A stretch of 64,000 nucleotides of DNA from Melanocharis versteri (lineage: Eukaryota > Chordata > Aves > Passeriformes > Melanocharitidae). The DNA lies in assembly GCA_013397845.1 (NCBI GenBank), contig VZTG01009080.1, positions 799,322 to 863,321 of the forward strand, written 5' to 3'. Below the pieces are notes generated by a model, which worked only from the letters and a program-made list of their open reading frames with translations, did not search any database and had not been told where the DNA came from. Position numbers and translations under genes: made by a program. Shown piece after piece: positions 41,240-55,485 of the stretch (position 1 is its first letter; every line of letters begins with the position of its first letter).

Positions 41240-44200
41240 GTCTTGAACAGCCAGAACTCTGCGGAGAGATATAGTGAAAGCTACAGCTGAGATTTCGGTT
41301 TATCCAAATGGATGTGTCAAGTAAAATTAAGGCCACTTAGACTTACGAAAGTTTCCACCAAATTCCACATAGTTTTTTTTCTTTTTTACATAACTTATGC
41401 TAACTTGTGGTTAAATCTGACTATTTTTGCTTCTAAGGTAGGCTCTGTGAGAGTCGTACAGCTGTTCATATTTAAGCTGGCTCTTGTACCAGAGCACAGC
41501 ACTCCAAAGATGTAATTAATGGCCATGTGGAACAGGATGACTCACCATCTCTTAATAGTCACAAGTGCTACAGGCATGAGCAAAACAGGCAAATCACACA
41601 AAGTGGTTATCAACATGTCCTTCTCACAGCCCCGTGTAGGAATGCATTTTGTGCCCTACAAACTACAGAAAATTTGTTTCCAAAAGGTTTGAGATACTTC
41701 GGTGAATGTTACCGACATTATTTTGTGCACCCTTCTAGCTCTAAAGTACATTTGCTACAACTACATACATGGTACTCACAGCTCAGGAACAGTTAACCTG
41801 GGCAGTCTTGCTGAGAATCAGGGCATCCATAAGTAAAGGAAGTTTAAGCCAAGAAAATTAGTTGTTTTTTGGGGGTTTTCTTAAGCAGAACTAAAACCAA
41901 AGCAGTATAAATAAGCTGATTTGTCACATATACACAAATATGATCATTATCGTTCCACTCACTGGTAAAAGACTGCTGTCCCAAACCATTTCAGGAGCAA
42001 ACCACAAACTCCCTAGTTGCCAAACACTGGGTGGACCTACAAACCTAACAGTAGTGACCACTGTCCTAGTGAGAGGATTTCCCTCTGGCATTCTTAAAAC
42101 CCTTGAGTCCTTGCAGTAGGCATCTTTTTCTATCTTTCTCACTTTGATCCTTTCAATATATTCTAACATGGCACTGTTTAACAGCCTTCATACAGCTGAA
42201 AAAAAATCTAACAAAAATAATTTCTTCTTGTTTGTTTCTCTCTTTTTTTTTTTTTCACAGCCAGCACAGAATAAATTAATCCTCCATGAACACTTGCTAT
42301 GAAGCATCTCTATATCACTTTCACTTTGACTTCACCTTTTTCCTTCACAGAAGCAAATGAGCAGAGAATACATTTATACACTTGAATAGAGAAAACTAAA
42401 CAGTTCAAGCATTCTGTTCAATCATCCATATAAAAAAAGAAAAGTAGTCAAAAAATAGGTTTCTTCACATCAGGCATCTCACTTTTTGTTTTTAAAAGTA
42501 CTCAAGAGAAAATTCTGAATCAAAAACTTCATGTCAGATCAAAAGAAGTGGTGATGGACCTGAAACAAATTGCAATGCACTTGAAACGTTCATTTCTGAA
42601 ATGTTTTTTCTCTTTTTCAGAACTGCCAACAAACTAAATAACAATCTGTTCCTTGCAATCTATTGTGCTCTTAAATTTTGCTGCACTAGCGCATTAAAAT
42701 GCAAGTGTCTTAATCAATCAAAAATGACTTCTCAAGGAGTTCTATTCCTTGATCATAAGCTTATCTCTACTGAGAGGTGGCTAAAGTCCTTTTTATATCT
42801 TTCATATTAGATAAAAATATAAAACTTTTGTTTCACTTTGACTCTGTCGTTTAGTTTATTTAACATAGGGCTAACTCCAGCTTATTGTTTTTACGTAAAA
42901 TGACATCAGGAACAATAACATATTTAATCAGGAAAAAATACTGAATATTTACTACAAAACCAAATGAGTCTTCCTGCAGTGGGATGATTCTCTTGTTTAT
43001 GAATCCCACATGACCACCATGTTTGAATGACTCAGCTTTTTTTGATATCTCCTAGTCACAGGTCTGCAGCTGAGAAGCCTAAAATACCTTTCTCTTTCCA
43101 CTCTCAATAAAAATGTAAAAGGCAAAAAATCTTCCTAGAAACTGTTTAAAATATTAAGCCTACAACAAAAGATATTTTTTCCAAGAACTTGTTGTAGATC
43201 CCCTTTCCTTGGACTGATAGGGCTCACGTAATTTTTAGGTTTTAAGAAAACTTTTGACCCTTGTGGATAAATGCCATCCTCAGCACGAGTGGGTGAGCTC
43301 AGTACTTTTGGAGGGGTTTGCAGACCATTGGAAACTCTTGAAACAAAATATCGTTTTCTAATGAAGTGATTTCTTTGTGGCTATTTATAGCTCTGTAGTG
43401 CTCTGTGCTCCCTCTGCGCGCAGGAGGAGTTCCCTCAAGGTGACCTTCACCACAGACAGCGTCTCCAGGAACAGATCTCCAGCCACCAGCATCACCGCGT
43501 TACTTGCACAATGGCAAGCCTCAGGAGGGAAGATGAGGATCAACATTTCCCTTTATCCACTAGAGACTACAAGTGCACACGTGCTCACCAGCTGAAGAGC
43601 AGACCTGCTAAGCCAAACTCAGGACCCCTTTCCCTGAATACTCACTAACCAGATACCAAGTTCCATTCACAGGTCACTTGCTCCCTGCAGTCCACAAAGC
43701 AGTACTGATCAAGGCAGCTTGGAGCAAGGGAAAGGAGGAACAGTTCCTGCCATAGTCCCCACATCTTGGCATCTATCATGTTAGCAATGCTATAGCATAG
43801 ATTCACAGGGACTCTCATAATCTCTTTTTTTTTATTATTTTAATTTTCTGTGGGTATAACAGGTTACAATTAAGCCAAAAGGTATTTTACTTTCACTGAT
43901 GCTCTCAGTGGAAGGCATGTTTATATCAAGAGATCACTTTGTATTCTTAAAATTAACAATCTGTCTAATCACGCTCTAGGGCTTTACAAATCCTTCATGC
44001 ATAAAATTTGTCATTAACCATTAATTTCACTACCAGCAGCATGCTAAAGCTCTGAAGAGTTATACCAGGAATAGATAAGAAACAATATCACTGCAATAGG
44101 AGGAAATCCCCAGACTCATCGCTTGGAGCAGCTCTGGAGGCAGGGCTTCAGGTTCCTCATTTTGCCCTCACATAACTACACAGAGGACTATTACCCTGGT

Positions 44201-47200
44201 AAAACCAGTGCCATAAAAAGCATGGAATTTCATCCCACCAGAGAAACAGGGGTCTTATTTTTCTCAGGGCTCATTTTACACTCTCCTAATAGTCTGAAAA
44301 CTTCAATCACTAAAACATGAACAAATCTAAAGTAAACTAAATACTGTGTATATATTACCCCTTTTCAGACTGCCTTGCATTTAAGTCAGAGTGCTCAGAA
44401 ATATTTCCTCTGTCTTTTCATTGGACAAAGACTAGAAAAGTTCTCTTTATGTTTCAAGGGATAGTTTAGTCTCAAATTAGTGAAATATTGGAAGTAAAGC
44501 AAAAGGCTGTATTGTGCAACGGTATGTTTGGAACAGAGCTAGTGAAAAAATTGGTGTTCTTACAAAGTTATTGCTTTTCAATTTAAAAAAGAACTTCACC
44601 AAATGCTTTTGGGTGCTGTCCATAAACACAAAAAGCTGAATCCTTCATCTGATTGTCACTGGGATTTTGGTACGTAAATCTAGATCAATCCCAGAACTAC
44701 TGAATTATGTGAAGGTTTGATTTAATTCTGCATTGTATTCTTGAAGCCTACAGGGCTGTGTCAAGTCCAGACTTGCTTTGCACAAGGGAAAAATTATGCT
44801 TGTACAGTACAAAGGATACGCAAGTTCCTGTCATTTTCCATCCCTCTGCCCCAGACCCACAGATATCCTTTGTTTCTTCTCTATGGGCTTAAACCAGCTA
44901 CTAATCAGAGATAATTTCCTGTGGAAGATGATGTTAGAAAGACATCAATTAATGCAAAGCCTAAAATCCCAATCCAAAATGATCTCTAGCAATTAAATAG
45001 GTTCCAGAAGGGTGCTGGAGAGTATGCCACCACAAACACGTATAGCATCTGACTCTGTGCCATAAATGCATGCACCAGCTATAACAACGGGACAGGAATT
45101 GCCACATTTAAATATTTAATAAAATATTAATCTAATCCATGTCCCAACTTCCTACACATAGGAAGCCTTCCCTCATTTCTGTGGTGATGAACTTATACTA
45201 TGAAACTGGAAACCTAATTGCACTTGCTTGTCACTGTGACAACAGAATATCATTATAGCTATCACCAGCCAAAATAATGGGACAGCTGTTCTTAAAAAAT
45301 AAAAAAAAAAGTCTTCTTACTTGACTGGAGATGCTTTGATAGGAAGGAATTCAGAAATTTAACCATTAGCCTAAACAGAGAGGAAAAAGGAAGAGAGACA
45401 CTGTTTGCTCAGAATATTGGGGAATATTGCAGAAACATGCATTGAACAGGGAGTGAAAATATAGAATTTAATTTGTTAATCTAGCACTGATATTAACATT
45501 TAGATATTAGTTCAGAGGAAAAGCAGAATTATAAAGAAGCCTTTCTCAGTTGCATTACTATGTCTGGATGGATAAATCTTAAGACAACATGAATTTGGCT
45601 GGGGACAGTGTGAAAATGTCTAGTGACAAGAAAAGAAAAAAAGAGGAAACATATGGGTGAAAAGAAAGAAAAAAAAAACCAAACAGAAACAAGAGAAGGT
45701 TACTACCCTTCTTGCCTTTTAGTCAGCTCCAAAATACTGTCAGCTCTCCACCCCCAAAAATGTGTTAGACTGTTTCCTAGCACAGCACAAGGCCCTGCTG
45801 TATAAGCAGCAGGAACAAGGCAATGGCAGAGAGGCGGTAGCAGAAGCAGGACAAGAGCCCCCAAGGCAGCAGTAGTGGTTTCAGCACCTGCTGCATCTTC
45901 TCTCCTCACCAAACACAAAGCAATAGGGAAAGGAAAAAAATCCCAAACATTTCTTTTCTTCTTGGCAGATGAATCCTTTAATTCACCACCCGCTGCCAAA
46001 TTCTAATAGCAGTATGCAACATCCATGGATGCATTGCAGGAGGCCAGTGAGGAAACGATGGAATCTCTGGCACCAGGAACTTCTGCTTAGCAAAAGGAAG
46101 CGATAAGCGGCCCAGTGGCTCCCCACAGTTTGGAAGCAGCCATCAACAATCTTCTACACACTATCCCTGACTCAATTAAAACATCAGATTGTGGCATTGC
46201 TGGTGATCCAGGCCCAGCAACAGCACTTCGTTGGGAGGCTGGGGAGGCAAAAGCAAAGAGGTGCTCATGGGAGATCAAGGCCTGACCTGTTCCTCCTCCT
46301 GATGTTTTGGATATAGGAAGAACAGGGCCAGAATTTGTCTGGTGGGGAGTGGAGAACAGCAGCAGCAAGTCATAGAGTTAGGAAGAGAGAGAGAACTTGT
46401 CTCTTACCTGTCTTCTTGATTCAGGCAACTTTTACACCCAAATTTTAAAGGTGTGCTCTGGTAGAGTCACTCTAAGCACCAAGGTAGCACATGGCTTAGA
46501 GCAGCTCCCAAGCAGGAAGCATTCAAGAAAATGGAGATGAGCAGACCCACAGGGCACATGTGAAGCAACCTCTCTGGCTGATTCTGTCACTGCCAGCAAA
46601 AGGGTCCACAAGAGCGGGGGGAAGGAACTGAAACGGACATATGGCATTGTGCCATGATCCCTGAAGGCGGACACCTAAAAGCCAAACCACGAAAAAAAAG
46701 AAGAGAATAGCAGAAGAATCAAGCCCAAATACACCACAACACCAAATGTGCTCATTGCTTTTGGAAAACTGCATAAAAACTAAAAACAGCAGAGATATTG
46801 AATGAATCTTACTCAAGAATTTTGAAATACTTACATATATCACTTTCATATAAAAATGATCCCCTTATGAAAAATAAGAAATACAAAACATCTGTAAAAG
46901 GCCTTTATCATTCAAATGTCAAGTTTGCTTTTGATCATTTCTAACACATCATTAATTTATCAACACAATTATACATTAGCAAATTATGTGCAAATAAGGA
47001 GAATTGGTAATATTTTCTATGTGTGTACACTGCACTAAATCTATCTTTAGTCTGCAATTTAGGCTAAACTGCTTCAAATACCATAGCTCCTGGAAAACTG
47101 GTCTCATAACCTAAAAAAATTCCTTTGCTATATGCATTATATGCATATGCTTTCTCACTGCTCTTCTCTTCTTTGGAAATGAAAGCCTCTGCAGAGGATG

Positions 47201-47274
47201 CGAGGTATGGTGATAGGGCATTACTCATCCTCTCCCCTCTTCCCCGTAAGTAAATGGTTTAATTACAACTGATC
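41240..47274. other. Unique non-coding sequence, no gene seen
   Basis: Open frames are at most 108 codons, overlap in both orientations and match nothing I know. The segment 43400-43620 has a few extra CpG (for example CTGCGCGCAG near 43416) without further evidence of a gene. 45720-46680 is GC-richer than average. A POU/octamer-like cluster (TATGCATTATATGCATATGC) lies at 47131-47150, shortly before the LTR. Confidence 0.5.
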
Positions 47275-47886
47275 TGTGAGGAAGACGAAAAAGAGGTATT
47301 TTTCTACCCTTTCAGTAAGTCAAATTAGGTCAGCAAAGGACCCAGGAAGCACAAGGGCTGCTGAAGGAAAGATAAGGGTAAATTGCACATCCTAGAAGGT
47401 AGGTAGACAACTTAGAAGTTGTCATAAACCATCAAAAACCTCCAAAGTGCTCCCAGACTCATTTCTGGGGCCTTCCACCAGGGGACTGTGCATGATCCAC
47501 GGTGTTGCAACAGTGTTAAACACACACAGCCCTCCCAGGGGAGGTACCTGGGCATTCCCACCTGAACTTGACCACATATTAACCTATTGAACTCTGTGTT
47601 TCATGGGCCTCCCTCACCCCAGACAGATCAAGACTGCAACCATCACTTCGACCAACAACGCCATAATCACAACCATCAAGTCTCGTCACTCAATCCAATG
47701 GGTGGTGATATCTTTCCTCTTCTCTATCTACTCTTATCCTTCCTTTCTCCTTTTTTTTTTCTTATATATTTTCTTAAGGGACTTCTATATCGTTATATTA
47801 CTATAGATAATAATAACAAAATGGCTACATACCTCCTTTCCATTGCAACCAAATGGCTCTAAAATAAACCCTACACCCACACCCAT
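47275..47886 (+). mobile_element. Probable ERVL-type LTR of songbird type
   Basis: From TGTGAGGAAGA at 47275 the sequence follows, as far as I remember it, the long LTRs of ERVL-type endogenous retroviruses common in songbird genomes. The shared blocks are 'cccagactc...ggggcc', 'ccaccaggggactgtgcatgatcc', 'gaggtacctgggcattccc', 'cagacagatcaagactgc', and 'atcaagtctcgtcactc...ccaatgggtggtgatatc'. A T-rich stretch follows, then TTGCAACCAAATGGC and AATAAA at 47863-47868. The 3' end is placed at the ACACCCACACCC stretch and is approximate. No target-site duplication was found, and no retroviral gene lies on either side within the window, so it is probably a solo LTR. Short open frames inside it are not genes. 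The blocks quoted should be checked against a repeat library. Confidence 0.65.
47863..47868 (+). promoter_or_regulatory. Polyadenylation signal of the ERVL-type LTR
   Basis: AATAAA lies about 20 bases before the inferred LTR end on the plus strand, the position expected for the R/U5 part of a retroviral LTR. It supports the plus orientation. Confidence 0.5.
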
Positions 47887-50366
47887 ATATGTACACACAT
47901 ATACATGCATAAACACTGGTCATGCAGTGTCATTTCATTCTAATCTGCCCCCCCAAGGGATCTATTAAGAGCAACTTCAGTTACCCTTGCCTTCAGGAGT
48001 GGGTCGTCTCTTCCTCCCCCCCACTCCTTTATTTTCCAAGCTGGGAAAGACTCCAGTTCCTAGGCCAAGCAAGAGACATGGTGCATGCCATGTCACCAGT
48101 CTCACTCTGAGAGGCAGACTCTGAGGCATATTCCTGCCGCAGAGTCTAGACATAGCCAGGGAAACAGCTTGATTAGAGTAATTGAGCAGTAAAATGCTTC
48201 ATGAGAGTCGAACGTCTCTGAAAGCATACAGGACAACAGAAACAGATTGAGACCAGTGCTGTGTCCTTAAGCAGGAAGAAAAACAAAACCAAGATAAATT
48301 AATTTCTGATACTAGCTGGCGCATAAAGCTTGCTCTGTCTTGTTTATCTTAATAGCTTTTCAAGTCAAGCAAGAGGTAAAACTATGCAGCAGAATTACAG
48401 GAATTTGAGGAGTACTGCACGCTACCGGAAAACAAATCATTTTGGAGGAGACACAAAGCAGATAAGAGCAAAACAGACACAAAGTGTTATAGAGCTTAGA
48501 AGCCTATCTCACAAATGCAAAAGGGAGGGAGGAAAAGGGATGAGCATGCTCAGGGGAAATCCCATCATGGCAGATCTGGCAGGCGGATCACTTCCAAGCT
48601 CCAAGTTTAACACATGACCACACAACTGGAATCTGAGTAACAGAAGCCACAGAGTCTGTACTGAAGCTGAAGGAGGACTCCAAAGTGGCATCCTAGCACA
48701 CCTGGGCATGACAAGGCAAGTCAAACAATCTTATAACATGTGTGGTACAAGAAAGAAAAAGAACGAGGCCCGAGTTATTCCACTAGCTACATCGGCACAC
48801 ATGGTGTGCCCAGAGAATATGCCAGATTAAAGAAATTTTACACACTACAATGGAAGTGGCTTGTGGCAAAATCTTAAAGTAAAACAAAAGGTTTTAGTTA
48901 ATCACAAATGTGGGGACAAGTACCACCAGTAGTAACATTGACACTGAAAGGGAAGACAAGGGTGGGCAAGAAAAGCTGGGGGGTGAGTGTGATGCTCTGA
49001 TAAGAAGTTCTCCCATATGACAGAGTCTGTCTCTGCAGACACCTATCATTTCATATATTCTCAAATATACCAAATCAATATGCAGCCTCTTTCTAACATG
49101 AAAGCGTGAGACAAATGGTCTGAGTAAGAAAGAGGCATCAGGCCACAAGAAAGAACAGAGCAGAGAACTGCAGAATAGAAGAAGTAAAATAAGAGGAAAA
49201 GTGAAATTACGAAAGAAAACAAGAAGTACACTGCGGCATGAGAACAAAACTAGTTCTATCCAATTTATGCAGCAATTCAAGTTGCTGTTTTTTCAGGCTT
49301 GGCCTCTGGAGAAGCTCAGTCCCCAGAGCAGTAACACATAGATTTGGACCAGTTTTCAAAACCTGGGAAACAAAAGCAATTAAACTTTAGTTCCACACTC
49401 ACCACACTAAGGAAGCAGCTTTTTGGGCAAAGACAGGGGAGGCAGCCTTGAGCATGCAGATCCATCCTAAGCAGCAACACCTGAAGAACAAGCACACCCC
49501 TTATGAACGAAGGAAAGGCTGGGCTTTCTCTGCCATGGTAACCCTTACATTCTTTCCATCTCCTAAATAAAAGAGTTATACAGCACACAGGGGAATTACT
49601 GTTACAGGAGTAGATGCTTTAAAAAAACAAGGCATGTTCTGGATGGCCCTAGTAAAAACAAATGCTCTAAATCACTTACAAATAGAGATCCAATAAAAGA
49701 CTATATGCCCTGGTAGAATAACATTTTTTGGGTATTAAAGTGTGCTTTGAACAGTTTTCTGCAGTACTTCAAACAGCATAAAGCTGCATTTGGATTGCTC
49801 AAGGACAAAGCCCTCAATGAAAGTCACAGACTGCAATACTTCTAAACACTGATCTCCTCGACAGGAGGGTGAGCCAAAGGAGTCTCTTCCTGAACGCCTG
49901 CAGCCTCCTTGCCACCTCTCCTCCTCTGTGCATTTAGTAAGGAAAAAAAAAAGAAAAGAAAATAACTGCAAAGTCAGAGCTAAAACCTCCCTTGAAATCG
50001 AATTCTGATTATTTTTTCAGCATGTGCGTATATATCAGGGACAAAGAGACCTTCAGCAAAGTACCAACTAGTTGTACTGCCACAGAGCCATTCCCAGCCC
50101 AGAGCTGCCATGGATTTTGGTTAATATTGAGCTCCTGTTTTCAAAATAGCAACAGCAACACCATTTTCTATCATGCCCTCACCAACCATTTTGCAAATGT
50201 TTGCCAGACAGAAGATTTTCTTCAAATTCCTTTGTGAGTCAAGTTGGGTGCAATATACCAGACTAAGGAATATAATTTCGTTTGGAAAGGTTATCAGCTC
50301 TCTAATTTCTATTCTGAAAGCAGATCATGTTGCCATCTACTTTTAACCAGACACATCACTATTGGG
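47887..50366. other. Unique non-coding sequence, no gene seen
   Basis: Immediately after the LTR there is an ATAC/ACAC-rich patch (to about 47912). Beyond that I see no repeat of known family. Overlapping frames at 48330-48724 and 48894-49588 (up to 128 codons) have no recognisable domain; the minus-strand ones are Leu/Phe/Cys/Ser-rich, as expected from antisense reading of A/G-rich sequence. Confidence 0.5.
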
Positions 50367-50418
50367 TTTTTTTTCCTCCCTCTCCTTTTCTTTCTTTTTT
50401 TTTCTTTTCTTTTCCTTT
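50367..50418 (+). repeat. Uninterrupted 52-base polypyrimidine tract
   Basis: Only T and C from 50367 to 50418, with partial mirror symmetry of the TTTTC blocks. Such tracts can adopt triplex (H-DNA) structure and often mark slippage. It could also act as a splice-site polypyrimidine tract, but no AG with exon-like sequence follows. Confidence 0.85.
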
Positions 50419-53400
50419 GTTTTCTTTTTAATAATTTTTCCTTTAAAACTTCTGAATCTATATCAGGGATATTGTGCAAGAAACACTATTATTATGAATA
50501 GGTATCTGTGGATGCCCAGTAAAGGTAGAAACCCATTCAGTCACAACTCACCTGTTCTCTCGTGCAAAGTTTCTACAGTTAAGAATTTTTTTTTAAAGCA
50601 CACGGAATTAACACAACTTCTACTGTACAATTTTTTATATGTACTCACATATAAATTGTTACTATTTATGCAGAGGTTTAATTGCTTCTGCCCTCTCATG
50701 AGTACAGGAGTCAAAGCTATTAGTGTAAACAGATTAATGTGAATTCTATAAGCTATAGTATTTCAATAGCTCAGTCACCAGTTTTAATTAACACCAGACA
50801 GAGGTCAATTATGCATGTGTTCTTTGCCTGTTATTTATTTGCCGTCTAGAAAGAGTATGCACCAAGTAAAGTTAGAACAGTCAAGAAAACTTCAGCACCT
50901 AACAATCACTTGGCTTTGAAAAGAGAGAGCATTATACACAACTGACTGACATCCACTGATTAAAGACTGAAGTTAATTTGCCGTATCCCAGATCTCATTC
51001 TATTTTTCTGAGAACTTCATACTTCTTCCTAGAGAAGAAAATAAAAGGAAAGAGGAAGAAAAAAAGTAACAGCTCCAGAAGTAGATAATATGCACATTGA
51101 ATTTGAATATGTGTATATCTACAGCAGAATTCCTAAAAACGGCTGGCAATGATACAGTGATTCCAGTAGTCCTCTATCATTTCAGGAAGCCGCAAATACC
51201 AATGATTCACAATGACAAATATGTAATCACCTGTGAAGTGCTTTTCTACTTGACTTGTCCATGTTTGCAGGTCTTACTCCCTAAGAAAAGGTTAAATTGG
51301 CTGATTTCTGACATCTGCACTAAGAGCAGCTGCCTTCCAGGAACAGAGCACTTTAATCTTGTCAAGCTTTGTATTCAGCACCCGTATGAATCCAATAACC
51401 CGTTATACACACTTGGTTCTTGCTTCAGTGTTGTCAGCATGGAGATAACACCCCTGCCTCTCCTCTCCAACTCAGCAGGACCAGTTGGGCAAATCAGTCA
51501 CCACTGAACTCAGTTTTGCCTTAGTGAATTCCCAACAGCAAGCAGAAGGCCAAGCTCTCTGCCACGTCTGCCGTGTCTGCCATCATTCAAGTTAACACCA
51601 GAGAATATCTGTGAGCTTAGCGAGCGAAACGAGGCGGCTGCCAGGCTGCACCTTCCCCAGCCAGCAGCACGTACCCCGTGCATCCAGCTACACCCCTCAC
51701 ACCCAGGGCGCTGATGAACTGCTGACAGCTCGACAGCAAACCAAAGATTATCTTCTCGGTTCAGATGCTCATGATGAGCATTTTTGTTTTGGAAAGTATT
51801 CAAGCATATGAATAGCATTTAAGTGCTTTTTTAACCCTGAGCCCCATCACAAGAGTAAATCAGTGAATAATTGCCAAGGGGAGTGTTGAGACCAGCTTTC
51901 AAGAGTTTTTGCCCTTCACAGAACATTTTGAGTTGGGAGAAGTTAAAAGAGCTTCTGGACAGAAAATAATGCCAAAAGAACAAACCATGAACAGAAACAG
52001 AAGGATCTCATAACAACACTAACTGGCTACTATTATGCAGAGTACTAATCTTCAATTTTATTCCAACACCTGGAGCACAGCGCTGTTGAAAAGGGACTAT
52101 ATTGGATTCAGTTTCTTATGGCCTATCAGGTACTCAGGAATTTCAGGCTAGCCCTAGATGTGCAGGCCAAAGGTAAGGCACTAGAAATTTCCAAGTTTTA
52201 GCCAATAACATCACAAGCTTCTCTGCAGTCAAATTCACTATGTATTCTAAAGCTGTTTAAAAACTGATTTTTCATTGCTAATGTTAACGTAATTACCCCA
52301 TTTTTATGCTCACCTAATGTTATCTCTTAATCACCCAGAGAAAAATGGCTGCAGCAAGAGAACATATCCCCATTAAAAAACCCCACACTTATCAAAGACA
52401 GAACATTATGAAGAATTTAGTAAAGCTTTTTTTTCCATCAGTTAAATGATTAACAGTATGACACTGGATGTAGAAATTAAATAAAATACTATACCACCCT
52501 AAATTATTTACTAAGTTTACTCCATTAGAGGAGGATATTACCTAACACTATTTTACCTTCCTGGGATTATTTCTTTTCTTGGTTGATGATGGGAAGAAAA
52601 AGAAAACTCATAAGAGTCTTTCATTTTAGAGTAGGAAAAACTGTGAAACTGAAAGGGTCAGGAGTCATGCCATGTGCATAGCAAGACAAAAATATTCTCA
52701 TGGTCTCCCTGCAAAGGGGTGGTTACAGTCTCTGATAGCTCCCCCTGAGCTGGGCTGCCTTGCCACCATCCTAATTTGGCCCAGTGAGCAAATACCAAGC
52801 AAGCCAAGAAACCTTGCCAGCACCACCTGCCAAAGACTTGTGTCACTCTGTGCCTGTGAGGCTCCCCCACCCTGCATGGGCAGAAGCATCAGGCATGAAT
52901 TGGACAGATGTGATAGAGACCTAGAGAAAAAAACCTTCCCTAGATGACCTGGGAGACAATCTCTAAATCACTTCATTTATATAACAAATGTGTTGTTTAC
53001 GAGATGTCCAAGATTTGTTTTTCCACTTCTACATAATAGATACTTCTATATTATACATAAATAGCTTCACCCAAGCACAAAATAATAGGATGCAAGGATC
53101 AAAAGCATCCACAGTCTCAGCACTGCAATTCAGTGAGAGTAATGAGTGTGTAGGGAGGCAAAGATTGAGAAAAAGGCAAACCAGGGATATCTTTTACTGG
53201 CCATCAGTACAAATAGCTAAATAGATTAAAGGCTTCTGGATTAAATTGTAAGGTGGAAACCAACATGCATCACTGGACAAGTTAGCTAGACATTTAGCGT
53301 AGGCTTGACTTTATTAAGAATCAAAATACTGGAAGCTCAGGTCAGACTGAGCATTAGCAACTTCTAAGAATTCAGCCTATAAACAGAATAACCTTCTGAG

Positions 53401-55485
53401 AAAGCAGAAAAAAATGCAGACCATAGGAAAGGCTTTACAATAATTTGAAGATAATTCCCAGAACAGAACATAGACTGACTTATATAAGCAAACACTAGGA
53501 AATTAAGAAATCCAGTGATGAAAGGTAGATGGCAGCAAGTATTTAATTAATGAATAAGGGAGAATACTGTGTAATGCTAGAAAAAGTTGCATTAATTATA
53601 ATGAAGTCATTTTAGAAGGATCTCTCTAGGAGAGGCTCACAATTGACCCAGAGATTGTGTGCGCACATGTCCTGACAGTGGGTCGAGATCCTGCCAGCAC
53701 TGGACATTACCTGTGTAGGTTGTACACACACACATATGATTTTTTAAAACTGTGAGGGGAAATACTGGTGCTCCAGCCAACAGGAAGGACTAACTAGCCT
53801 GTAGCACTGCTGTGTCTGCAGTCTTTGTAGCTCAAGCAAGTACAGGGAAAATTGAAAGGCAGGAAAAATGCAAGGAGACAAAGCCAACGTGCATCTATGG
53901 AGCAGAGTGCCAAATGGAGCAGAGTGACAAGCACAGCACAGAGCAGAGTTGCCCAGAGAAGCTTGATGGTATCAACGTTCTTCTGGTACAGTCTTCATAC
54001 AGCATGACAAACACTCTTTAGAGGCTGCAGTTGCATTCATACAACAGACTGGAAAACCTCCCACTCTGAGCTGAAAAGAGGGAAGGAACAGTTCTACTTA
54101 AAGTAACTACCCTACGAGTTCATCCTGAGTATCTGTTAAACTACAGAGAAGAAGGAAAGCACAGAAGCAAGTTTCAAATCAAAACCATCTGCAGTGAATT
54201 GGGATAGAGTTGTGAGGGGCATCAGTAGCAAACAGTGTTCTCATTTTTCAGGAGCATGTGTCTATGCCAGACTCCCCATCATCTTTCAAGATCTCAAGCT
54301 TGCCAGCTGCTAGGAGAACCTGATCCCCTTCTTTCTCCTCAAGCAGAAAAGAAGATGTTTCCCTAGCCTGTCCCATCACTAAGCCTGTCCTCTCACTTCT
54401 CCAGGCATGGAAAACATGTTCTTGAACTCACCTTGACATGCTTCTCACACATTCACCTTCCCAGGCAAGAAATCATTTCCTGAAAACATTCTCCCCTTTC
54501 CCCTCCAGAAAATAAATCCCGTTTATTTCAGCCAGCTATACGGAGTGATAATACAGTGGTGTCTCTATATCTGTAGTAATACACGTTCCCATGTCACTCG
54601 CCAGCACTCCCTCTCCTTTGGCTTCAGTACAAGCTTTTCTCATCTTTTCCTGGCTGGGGAAAAGGACTTAAAAACCCAATTGCCACCCTTGCAGGTGTGC
54701 TTGGTACATGTTGACTGGTAACATCTGTAGGTTTTGGCTCCCTTCAAACCCAGGGAGGGTTCCTCTTCTGACTCGATTGTCACATTCACAGTTCCACTTT
54801 CTTGAGCAAGTCTGGTATTTAAAGAGTCTGGAAGTTACCAACTATTTTCCTCCCATTGGTAGTGAATTAAGCCCAGATACTTGCTGGGTCTGTGTAACTG
54901 CATTTGGTGATAAATTCCCTAATGAACGTTTGAAAAAAAAGAGCCATAAACTCCAAACACTATTGTCCAGAAAGTTGGAAAAAAATTCCAAGAGACAACC
55001 AAGACCTCTTCTGCATTTCACTTGTACCACTGTCCCTGACTTTGTATTACTGGGTGTTTTCTGTGATCAGACATCATTAAAGAAATAAAATAATTATGCT
55101 GCCCATCCAAATTACTGCACAGAAAGATCTTATGCAGGCATCAAGGATGCATTTGACAATCGTGACACAAAAATGCACTTTCCCAAATACATTGTTGTCT
55201 ACCTAAGTGACTGGTAGGACTGGAAAATGCATTGAGCTGTAAGGAAGAAATGGAGGAAGTGTGAATTGAGGAACATCATGAAGAGTTATCCTTGCAGACT
55301 CATAAGACAAGAGTTGCAGAAAAATATACACTAGAATAATATAGAATAGATTAATCCTATGTGATGATATTGTTCAGAGATATATAATCTCTGAAGAAAC
55401 TATTTGAGGCTATTTAACAAAAATGAAATATCATATATATAACTTTAAGACTGAATTTCCAAATACAAATCTCTAGTTTGGGGGT
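50419..55485. other. Unique non-coding sequence, no gene seen
   Basis: The longest frames (51097-51507, 136 codons; 50362-50742, 126 codons; 54708-55088, 126 codons) show no family features. A small imperfect tandem of a GAGCAGAGT-containing unit lies at 53897-53949. A short ACAC run is near 53728. No interspersed repeat recognised. Confidence 0.5.

Noticed and set aside
41081..41290. Poly-Ser open frame over the TCC tracts
   Set aside because: The serine runs come directly from a microsatellite and the rest of the frame has no protein features.
53897..53949. GAGCAGAGT repeats as a CRISPR-like array
   Set aside because: Only two to three imperfect copies with no spacer regularity, in vertebrate-type DNA.
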